DNA from: Plotosus lineatus
Lineage: Eukaryota; Chordata; Actinopteri; Siluriformes; Plotosidae
Assembly: GCA_024760905.1 (NCBI GenBank)
Contig: CM045729.1
Location: 43,660,580 to 43,724,579 of the forward strand
Length of the DNA: 64,000 nt
Direction: 5' to 3'
Shown here: one piece after another, positions 55,735 through 64,000 of the stretch
Position numbering within the stretch: the stretch's first letter is position 1
Layout: every line of letters starts with the position of its first letter
Notes under the pieces: model-generated
Databases searched by the model: none
What the model saw: only the letters and a program-made list of their open reading frames with translations
What the model was told of the DNA's origin: nothing
Position numbers and translations under genes: made by a program

Positions 55735-56150
55735 GATATGAGGCTGCATAGCTGCAGACTGGTCAGAATGCTTGAACCCTGTACACCATGGAAAAAAGCT
55801 ACAATAGACATATGGGCATCCACACTGAGCCAGAGGGTGGCTTGGTCTGATGAATTACAATTGTATGAATGAAACTGAGATTATAATTATTTATTATGTA
55901 GATGCATGGGTGTGTTTCTATCGCTCAGCTGAAAAAGGGATGGCAGCAGGACGCACTAAGGGAACAGGCAAGCCAGTAGAGACATTGTGATGCTCCAAAC
56001 AATGTTCTGATGAGGAGACTTGGATGCTGGCATTCATGTTACCTTGACACATGACCCCCTTACCTTAACATTGGTGCAGGCCAAATACACCTTCAAGGCA
56101 GCAGCATTCCTTAATGCCAGAGGCTTTTTTTCCAGTATGCTAATGAGCTC
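55735..56150 (+). pseudogene. Tc1-like transposase relic, catalytic-domain part
   Basis: From the ATG at 55738 one frame reads MRLHSCRLVRMLEPCTPWKK and then RVAWSDELQL, which matches the Tc1-like block ending in the first catalytic Asp (WSDES). Later pieces in shifted frames read DAWVCFYRSAEKG, then LNIGAGQIH. Stops and frameshifts make it inactive. The N-terminal paired-like domain is missing. Confidence 0.8.
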
Positions 56151-56221
56151 AGGTAGAAAGAGAAGAAATATTGTTCAGGAACGTTTTTATTTTTATTATT
56201 TTATTTTATTTATTTATGGGG

Positions 56222-56224
<3 letters not shown>

Positions 56225-56252
<28 letters not shown>

Positions 56253-56261
56253 GGGGGGGGG
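56225..56261. repeat. (GT)n followed by poly-G
   Basis: 14 GT units then nine or ten G. Confidence 0.93.
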
Positions 56262-56262
56262 T

Positions 56263-57261
56263 TAAAGATGTTTATTTTGCCTTAAAATTCTCTAGAGATA
56301 AACACAGCAAATCATTTTTGGGATGTGCTGGATAAAAAAAAAGTCTGACCATGGATGCCCCAAGTCAAAAATTCCTTAGAAAATCTGATATTAACATCTT
56401 CAGCGGCAGAGATGTTTTGGCGACACGAGAGGCACATACAAGTTTTTTGGCAGGTGAGCTTAACGTCACAGCTGAATGCACATAAATTATATAATGAAAC
56501 CAAACAAGTACCTTTCAGAGACTCGTTTTAGCAAGCTCAGCCATCACGCATACATTCTTCATACAAGTATAAAAAGAAACAAAACTGCATCTCTGTATGA
56601 AATACTCATTTTCTAACTGTTTTCTAGTTTGCTGCCTTCTCAGCAACTGACTCAAAACAATAAATGCAAAGCCTTCAAAGCAAAGTCTCACTGCAAACCA
56701 CTAAAACATGCGCAAAGACAAAAAAACAGAAAAACAATAGGAAGGTGGTTTAGTCAAGGCAATTATTTTGGCATACATAGACAGTGAGGTCATGTTCCTT
56801 TGTTTACTGGTCATCAGTGCATTTGGACTGCTCGTCTCTCAGAAGCTCAGAGCACCGCTAACTTTAGCTGCTAATCCTCTTAACGGGGAGCCGATATGGC
56901 CTGTGCTTCGAGCTTCATCCACCATCAGGACAGAGAGAAAGTGTGTGTGGCATATTTTATATCTTGGCAGAGACCTAATGCTCCTATTATAATATGAATA
57001 TTTCACAGTTCTGATCTTGTTGGGACTTTTGATAATGAATAATATTTATACACTTTTGATAATTATTGTTTTATTTTCTATATTTCCATTTTTAGCTACT
57101 ATCAAGGCAAGAGGTTAGATATAATGGTAGGTATAGCACTGATAATTATGTCAGTGAAAGGGCCTTACAAGTATACTAATATATCTGTCTTTGTCACGTG
57201 TGTGCAAGTGCGCCGTAGGACTGGATATTGCTTAAATTTTATTGATACCGATTTTGCTGAT
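56263..57261. other. Unique DNA
   Basis: No exon recognised; the part at 56790-56950 is GC-richer. Confidence 0.4.
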
Positions 57262-57280
57262 TGAGTCCCAATTTAGACAC

Positions 57281-57921
57281 TTCTTCTTTTCCTATCTGCT
57301 TTTTCCCTTTTTCAGGGGTCACCACAGTAAATCATCTGATTCGCATGTTTGATTTGGCAAAGAGCTTCTTTTTTGTTTTTTTTATGTCGGATGCCCTTCC
57401 TGACTCAACCGGGGATTTAGCTCAGTTGGTAAAGCGTCTGCTTTATCCTCCGGAAGGTTGGAGTTCGAATCCGGCTGCGTCATACCATAAGACGTTAAAA
57501 TTTGGTAGTTGTTGCTTCCTGCTTGGCGCTCAGCATCAAAGGATAGAACAATGCAATAACTGGCGCCGCACAGTGGCAACAGGTACCCAAAGCACAAAAA
57601 AACACACCAAAGAATGCTTTGAGCATAATATTCAGTATGGATTAAGCGCTATATAAATCTACTACAATACAACCCTTTAGCAAGAGACAGAAATATGCTG
57701 ACGGCTATGCAGCTATTCTTTACGAAAGTCAGCAAGGGCTCTCTTACATGAACCTCTCACCATAGACAGTGAGAGACATGGCCAGCCTTTGATAACCCAG
57801 TTAGCTGCACTGGGCGGGGGGGTGTTGGGGGGGCAGTGACAACCTTGTGGAGAGTGGGACTCGAACCCCCAACCTTAGGATCAGCGATCCAACACCCTTT
57901 ACTACCACGCCACCACTGCCC
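57281..57921 (-). mobile_element. Family A SINE interrupted by another SINE, with 19-bp target duplication
   Basis: TGAGTCCCAATTTAGACAC at 57262-57280 and 57922-57940 is a perfect direct repeat. The SINE runs 57281-57409 and resumes at about 57670-57921. Pre-insertion sequence can be inferred from other copies ('cttcctgacacaacccttta'). A G-rich insertion lies at about 57815-57832. Confidence 0.95.
57410..57669 (+). mobile_element. Nested tRNA-derived SINE
   Basis: The head GGGGATTTAGCTCAGTTGG, with GGAGTTCGAATCC as B box, is a well-preserved type I tRNA-like 5' end. The tail 'aagcgctatataaatctact' resembles ends of vertebrate SINE/LINE pairs. It is inserted within 'ctgactcaac/ccttta' of the host SINE; a short CAAC repeat flanks it. 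It is the only copy of this family seen here and lies in the opposite orientation to its host. The tRNA part is not a tRNA gene: the acceptor ends do not pair. Confidence 0.85.
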
Positions 57922-57940
57922 TGAGTCCCAATTTAGACAC

Positions 57941-58369
57941 AAATGTGAAAAGATCTATTATTTAGAGGCTGTTGATGTTTATGATGTCAGCCTTGCAGGC
58001 TAGCTCGTATTTAAACATGCTCTTAAGTTGTAGTCATGTTGATAAGTTCTGGCAGATGAATAAAATTATCCTTGCAGATAATGTATATAGCCTTTATTTG
58101 CAATATTTACAAGGTAAAACTCTTTTTTCTTCCTTTTTTAATGGGTAGCTGGTACTCAGCAGTTTCAATCTGGATCTGTTACACCTATTAATAAAAAAAT
58201 GCAGACATTTAAAAAACATAGTTTAGTGTAATGTTTATTATAATATTAAGACATCTGGTATGGCAATGAGTAGTAAAGCAATTTTCTAATTAATTTCTAG
58301 TTAATGTGCAGCATTATAGAAATTTGAGTACGTGCCACTTAGGGCAGTGTTATCATTTGAGGTTACTTC
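57941..58369. other. Unique AT-rich DNA
   Basis: Nothing recognised. Confidence 0.45.
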
Positions 58370-58690
58370 AGTTGACTCAAAATAAGGCTCAGCAACATAA
58401 AGCGGAAATAAAATGAAGTCCGCCGACGTCCTGAATGATCAGGTTATCCCCTCAGTGGAGTTTATTTCTTCTGATTGGCACAGACATAAAACTGGGGCTC
58501 AAATAGTGAAAGGGTGGTTCAGGAAGCATGAGGAATCATTTTCACACATGAACCGGCACCACAGAGTCCTGAACTTGGTCCTATTGAATGTGTTGGGATG
58601 TGCTGCAGGACATGTTATCCAGTAGGTTGACTCTTATTCTCAACATGATCTCAGTGAAAATTTAATGCAACTCTGAACTGGAATGCATGT
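58370..58690 (+). pseudogene. Tc1-like transposase relic, C-terminal part
   Basis: The frame 58413-58625 ends GAQIVKGWFRKHEESFSHM and then RVLNLVLLNVLGCAAGHVIQ, a degraded form of the Tc1-like 'AKIVQEWFEEH' to 'PDLNPIEHLWDVL' region. The catalytic residues in that region are substituted. Confidence 0.65.
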
Positions 58691-59082
58691 TACTGTAAAG
58701 CTAAAGGTGGTCCAACAAAAAACGAGTGTGTTTTGTTCTGCAGCACAGTACATGTTAAACACGTTATATGCTGATTTCATTAGCAAAACAATGTAAAGAA
58801 GCGAACCACATGAGAAAACAGTTAACTCCTTGATCACACAGTTTTTTGGGTGTTTTTTTTTTTTTTGATGAAGTCTTCAATTTATTGATTCCTCCTTACA
58901 AAGTTAAAAGTGAAGTGTAATAAAATAAATGACTTCTACCAGTACAATCACAGTCACACAGTGCATTAATGGTAATCTGCCTACTGTCCATGAATGGCTT
59001 ACGGCAAACATCGAACCAGTTATCCTTTATTTCATGTATCGGGTATGTAGCCACACATCTATTTTGCAGCCTGCCTCCAAAA
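58691..59082. other. Unique DNA
   Basis: Nothing recognised; poly-T at about 58852-58866. Confidence 0.45.
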
Positions 59083-59450
59083 CTCATTCATCCATTCATT
59101 TTCTGTAACCACTTAATTCTAATGAAGGTTGCGGGGAGGCTGACGCCCATCTCAGCCAAGTCCGGGCGAGGGCAGAGTACATCGTGGATAGCTTGCCAGG
59201 CCATCACAGGGCAGAAACACGTTGACGGCTTTGCAGCTGCTCTTGTCGAAAGTCAGCAAAGGTTTTTTTTTGTTTTTTTTGCATGAACCTCACACCATAG
59301 ACAGTGAGAGAGAGACATGGCCGGCCTTTGATAACTCAGTAAGCTGCACTGGGGGGACAGTGACAACCCACGGAGAGTGGCACTTGAACCCCCAACCTTA
59401 GGATAAGTGATGCAGCACCTTTACGACTAGGCCATCACTGCCCTGCCTCA
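59083..59450 (-). mobile_element. Chimeric SINE, full length: family A head and body with family N tail
   Basis: On the minus strand: tRNA-Glu-like head (GGGCAGTGATGGCCTAGTCG), family A body to 'gcaaagccgtcaacgtg', then family N tail starting 'ccctgtgatggcctggcaag' and ending at (ATGAATGG)n. Compare 36916-37150, which has the same join. Confidence 0.85.
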
Positions 59451-60391
59451 AAAACTATTAAAACAAACTCTTTATTCAGATATTACGGTAATAAACCCCT
59501 TACACAGACTTTATCAGTAATGCGTCTGATTGGTCAGACAAGAATAAATAGATTTTAATGGATAAAATGTGACAATTTGCATATTTATAATGCTTATTCA
59601 TTTCTGCCAAGGTCAATACGATGATAATAACTGACTCGGAATAAACAACAATACGATGATAATAACTGACTAGGAATAAACAATGTCGCTCTGCTTTCAC
59701 TTTCAGACAGCGTTCTAAGACTGAAACGCTCTTCCCTGTCGAATACAGCTAAAAAGCAGTAGTTTTGCTACAGATGTTTAATTACAATACCAGCATATAA
59801 GCACAAAACAATAAAGAGATAAATAAACACATAAATAAATAAAATCAGAACATGAGAATGATACCCTGATGTTGTTAAGAGAATGGAAATGCTTAAGAAA
59901 AACAACACAACACTATTCTTAGGCATCTCAGGTCTCCAGTGAAAACAGCTTGACAGTCTACAAATTACTTCCTTTTTTTTCTCCACTCAATTATCACATG
60001 GCAGCAAGGAGCAGACCAGGTGTGAGCAGAGAACATACTGCTGAGCGGAGAAAAATTCACTCAAACAGCACAAGGGTAAGAATTGTGGAGAGAATGCATG
60101 TGATTTGTTTATGATGCAGCAGGTCAAGTGTCCAAGCTCTGCTTGGGTCTCAACTCCTGCTGCACAAGCGGATTTTTAATCTGCTTCACACTCCAGGGTT
60201 CTCCTGGTTCACAGAAAACCTGAAGACCGAACTGACTGGCCAAATAAAACAAGGCCGACTGCCTCGTTGGTCACTACCTCGAATTGCAGCTTCGGTTTGT
60301 TTATATTGAATGTTTGAACTGCTGTAAAAGCTCGCAAAACAATGTCATTTCCTTTGCTCATGCATTTTCTTCTAAACTTTCAAAAAGTATT

Positions 60392-60397
<6 letters not shown>
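59451..60397. other. Unique DNA with a 35-bp tandem duplication
   Basis: A 35-bp unit beginning CAATACGATGATAATAACTG occurs at 59614-59648 and 59649-59683 with one difference. No gene recognised. Confidence 0.5.

Positions 60398-60426
<29 letters not shown>
60398..60426. repeat. Poly-T tract
   Basis: 29 T; may be the poly-A end of a minus-strand retroposon such as the family N copy that follows. Confidence 0.9.
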
Positions 60427-60429
<3 letters not shown>

Positions 60430-60479
60430 GCTGACTTGTGCTTCCAGTGCAGTGCTGAAAATGGAAGTACTTAAGCTAC

Positions 60480-60882
60480 ATCCACCCGTCCATTATCCAT
60501 CGGGGTCACGAGAGAAAGCTGGAGCCAACCTCAACTGACTTCAGTTGACAGGTGGGGTTCCATATGGGAAGAAACGAGTGTGCCCAGAGGAAAACCATGC
60601 AAGTACACAGAAAGCATGCAAACTCTACACAAAAAGGCCTTTGACGTGAAACCAAGAACCACCTGACTCTGCGGTGACTGCACTAACCACAGTGCTACAG
60701 TGCACTACATAAATACATGCAGATTTATTAAATATTACTATTTCTGAGTTGGGTGGAAACAAGAAAAGCTGGAAAAATCTTCGTAGACACAGATAATATG
60801 GAAATGTAACTCAAGCCACCTGGGATCCTGATGGTGGAGGCAGTAATGCTAACTGCAGTGCCATTGTGCTAGCCCAATATTA
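60480..60882 (-). mobile_element. Family N SINE copies, degraded
   Basis: 60480-60712 runs from 'gtccattatccatcggggtc' to the tRNA head end ('gcactaaccacagtgctaca'). A second head fragment ('atgctaactgcagtgccatt') lies at 60825-60882. Both are heavily mutated. Confidence 0.65.
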
Positions 60883-60965
60883 CTATACAGTGGCCAAAGG
60901 TCCAAAAGTTAATTCACGGTTTTAAGTAAATTTTAGGTAAAATTAAATTTTAACTTTCTGCAATC

Positions 60966-60996
<31 letters not shown>

Positions 60997-61015
60997 TGTT
61001 GTTGTTGTTGTTGTT
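60966..61015. repeat. (ATT)n(GTT)n microsatellite
   Basis: About ten ATT units then six GTT units. Confidence 0.93.
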
Positions 61016-61016
61016 A

Positions 61017-62344
61017 ACAAACCTACTCATATTTAATTGCTCTGTGCATTAGTCTATAAATCCTTTTTCACCTTTTGCACATGCGGAAGGTTCTGTGACA
61101 TAAACAATTTTCATTCTTGTATTCATGTTTGTCTGTCCTCAATCCATGAGTGCATACTAGGTCCTAGTAATTTTTTAAATTTCACATGAGATACATATTA
61201 CTCATGTTATTCTTACTAAAGTTTAAGTTGAACTAATTATCTAATTAGATCCGGGTGTTAGCTCTATAAGAAAGTTCCTGTCTATGTAAATGCAACGACC
61301 ATTGTAATGTTACTTTACTTTAGTACAATTTCTGTAAGCTTTCAAACGTCCAGTTCTTCAAGTCAGACAGAGCATTAGTGAGTGAGAGCACCAATTTGTC
61401 TCCTTCTTTTTCAAACTGTAAAGCACTTTGAATTGAATTAAATGTGCTAAAAAATTATTGATTGATTTCAAGTCTTTATAAAACAACCTCACTGAAGATT
61501 CTCCACTATAATCGCTTACATTATTACTTTCTTTTCTTCAAATAACTACATGACAGCATAGACCATAATTACATGACTTCTTGGAGCGCGAGTTATTGAT
61601 CTCCATAATTATTTACTTTTTTTGCTTTGAAAATAAGGTGCTAACATTATCGAAAACCTGTGCTATAATACAAAAGGCATATTCATACCTTGAGTATATT
61701 TTCGATTACTATGAGCAATATGGCACTAAAACCATACAGAATATCCAACAGCCCAATGGCATTCCTGACTCAGAACTCTCAGAACATCAGGGAAGCATTT
61801 CGTCTCTACCAGTCACGTCTCAACATTTACTACAAAACAAGCTGTAGTAGTCGCTTGTTAGCTAAACAGAATGTTTAAAAATGCTGAATACGACATTCGG
61901 CCATCATATAAAGCTTGCATGATATCAATGAGTAAAGTGTAGTGGTTATGCAGAAAAAATACGCTGGGGGAACAAAAACCCCCAAAACAAAAAAATAAAC
62001 ATCAACAGAAACAACAACAACAATAAAAAGCTTTAAAATGCTTCTGGAACGGCAGCCCAGAAGCTAAAACCATCTCCTTTTCATCAGTGCTTAAAATTTC
62101 TGGTTCCACTGGTAAAAATATTTTTAGGCAAATGTGATAGTTTCTTTTTTTTTTTTTCCCCTGTTGTTCCTCAACGGCATAATAGTCAACACTATTACAC
62201 ACTACAATAAAAACGTTTTCACACAACTTACTCGGGACGTGGATACCTAGTGCCAGTAATTTCGAAAGGTACCATATAGAGCTCATTGTTGGTGCCTAAA
62301 AAGACCAGTGCAAGATGACCAAATATTTCAAGAGTTTGGACAGT
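61017..62344. other. Unique AT-rich DNA
   Basis: No exon recognised. The 88-codon frame at 61581-61847 has no known motif and ordinary non-coding composition. Confidence 0.4.
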
Positions 62345-62467
62345 GTTGGCTTATTGCAATGCAATGCGTTACTGATCCAAAGGTCAGCTGTTCAGTCCCC
62401 ACTATCACCACTGTTGAGCCCTTGAGCAAGAACCTTAACCCTCAATTGCTCTTGTTGTATTAAAAAA

Positions 62468-62498
<31 letters not shown>

Positions 62499-62560
62499 TA
62501 ATAATAATAGTAAGTCACTCTGATAAGACTGTCTGCCAAATGCTGTAAATATAATGTAAA
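62345..62560 (+). mobile_element. Family C SINE with internal (AATA)n(AAT)n expansion
   Basis: Damaged head, B box near CTGTTCAGTCCCC, 'gagcccttgagcaagaacct', 'ctcttgttgtatt', then the repeat at 62466-62510, then the L2-type tail 'agtcactctgataagactgt'. Confidence 0.85.
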
Positions 62561-62654
62561 AGTGATGAAGTACTTTCAGAAAGCCTCAGTGCTCCATGTT
62601 GATGAGTGTATTGATGGTTCGTTTGGTAGCATTTTATCTCATGCCTTGCAGCCA

Positions 62655-62855
62655 AGATCTCAGTGGCGGCTTAGTGGATAAGGCAATGGGTTGCTAATCA
62701 GAAAGTCAGCAGTTCAATCCCCACTATCAGCACTATTGGGCCCTTGAGCAAGGCCCTTAACAGTCAGTTGCTCTGTTGTATTAAAAAAATGTGATAATTG
62801 TAAGTCACTCTGGATAACAGCGTCTGCCAAATGCTGTAAATGTAAACGTAAAGAT
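62655..62855 (+). mobile_element. Family C SINE, best copy
   Basis: Head AGTGGCGGCTTAGTGGATAA, B box CAGTTCAATCCCC, 'gggcccttgagcaaggccct', and the tail 'aagtcactctggataacagc' and 'gtctgccaaatgctgtaaat'. It lies about 100 bases from the previous copy in the same orientation. Confidence 0.92.
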
Positions 62856-63755
62856 CCATGACCCTTACACACCCAACAGCTCAGTAGATAATCTCTCTCT
62901 TCCATTAACCCATTCCTACTAGCTGTTCAAATATGTTTTTGCCATTAATATAGTAAGTAGGTACTCCATCATCCAGTTCCACAACACACTGACGTATTTA
63001 ACGTGACATGTCAGAAAGGGAGACTGGTACATACTGTAATTATACATAATTGAGCTTCATCATGGTGTGTTAGTCTGATCTTGACTTCCCCATGTTGTTC
63101 TTGACTGATCTGGTTTTAATTCATGAGAAAGAACCCAGATTATAAGAAGGTATTTAAAACTGAGATATTGTTTGTAGTAATCACCGAAACAATGTGTGTA
63201 ATTTGCTTCCAGTCAGTCTATCTGTACGGAGTTAAGCCTAATAACCAGAGGGAGGAAAATATTCTGCCACATCCCACAGTAACTCCTCCATTAAAAAGGA
63301 AGATTTAAATTCATGAGATATAAATTCATTTAAAATTTTCATAACCATGAAAAGCCATCATGAATAAATTGTAAACAACCATTTCAACAAAAAAGTGACT
63401 AAAGCATAATCAGAAGCGAATAACTAAAATGGTAACTGATGGAACAGAAAACTTCCTGAGGTTTTCACCTATGATTAGAAATAATGCGATCTCTCTAGAG
63501 TAAGAACTAATTTAGCTAAACAAGGTCACAATACATTGCAAAAATAATTTCTTACAGTAAACAATAAGTATTAATACTTCATCAATACAGCAACATTTAT
63601 TTAAAACTCATCTTTCTGGGGAACTGATGTGAGACATTGGGAACAGGAAAATGAATATGTGAAAAAAACGAGGTGAGTCCAAATTCAATCGATAAGTACT
63701 TCACAATAAATATTTTTCTCACATAATACTTCCTTGCCTGTATATTTACTTTAGC
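62856..63755. other. Unique AT-rich DNA
   Basis: Nothing recognised. Confidence 0.45.
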
Positions 63756-63767
63756 AAAGACACACAC

Positions 63768-64000
63768 ACACACTTCCCCCCCTTTTCTCCCTAATTTTAG
63801 TCATGTCCAATTACCATCCATCAGGTACTGCATTCTCTATCACACAACGACCACTGACCAGGGAGGGGTGAAAGCATGCACATGCCCCCTCCATGACATG
63901 GCAATCGCTGTGCATGACAAGTATGTGAGTGTATGCCTTCCCTCCCTCCTATGAGAGCTCAGCCAATTAGCTTCCACGGACTCCCGGCTAAGGACGGTGA
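63768..64000 (-). mobile_element. Family E SINE, cut by the window end
   Basis: 'cttttctccctaattttagt', 'gcatgacaagtatgtgagtg', 'cttccctccctcctatgaga' and 'gctcagccaattagcttcca' match the copy at 33738-34058. The tRNA head would lie beyond the window. Confidence 0.8.

Noticed and set aside
57411..57483. Functional tRNA gene
   Set aside because: A and B boxes are good, but the acceptor strands do not pair, and a SINE body and tail follow.
61581..61847. Plus-strand frame of 88 codons
   Set aside because: Ordinary AT-rich composition and no recognisable motif or exon signals.

Overview
The window reads as nuclear DNA of a ray-finned fish, probably a teleost; I cannot name the species. The evidence is the very high density of (CA)n/(GT)n microsatellites, a Rex3-like RTE retroposon relic, a second RTE-type LINE with a nearly intact reverse transcriptase, several tRNA-derived SINE families, Tigger/pogo-like and Tc1-like DNA transposon copies, and otherwise AT-rich single-copy DNA. 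There are no operons, ribosome binding sites or prokaryotic genes.

I recognise no complete host gene. The only host coding candidate is a 48-codon GC-rich open frame, or first exon, at 20410-20556 on the minus strand. Most of the single-copy DNA looks like gene desert or very large intron. Several blocks (about 7550-7900, 11540-11975, 15330-15660, 15960-16210, 37545-37800, 49150-49440, 51880-52180) combine unique sequence, higher local GC and homeobox-, POU- or CCAAT-like words, so they are candidate conserved non-coding elements. That is inference without an alignment.

Layout. 0-7 kb: SINE relics, a Tigger-like MITE, and a frameshifted RTE LINE (5.1-6.2 kb). 7-23 kb: mostly unique DNA with five copies of one tRNA-derived SINE (family B, including one just at 7 kb), microsatellites and the small GC-rich open frame. 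23-36 kb: the densest transposon region, with a Tigger relic, two SINEs with perfect target duplications, an RTE LINE with a 344-codon open frame, a 1.08-kb transposon with 18-bp terminal inverted repeats carrying an intact 158-codon exon, serial LINE/SINE insertion at one target, an L2/Rex1-type LINE 3' end, a Rex3 relic and a second copy of the first MITE. 36-48 kb: unique DNA, two further copies of the 23-kb Tigger, a MITE carrying repeated CCAAT and YY1-like motifs, and a Tc1 relic. 48-64 kb: SINEs, two copies of a third Tigger family, a 476-bp palindromic-ended MITE, two Tc1 transposase relics, a SINE inserted inside a SINE, and L2-tailed SINEs.

How the elements relate. The tRNA-Glu-like SINE (family A) ends in the same bases as the RTE LINE, the usual SINE/LINE partnership in which the LINE enzyme copies the SINE. 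The shared end includes the last codons of the LINE reading frame. Two other loci carry the same SINE head joined to a different tail, which suggests tail exchange. The most unusual single object is the 29792-30874 transposon, described under findings.
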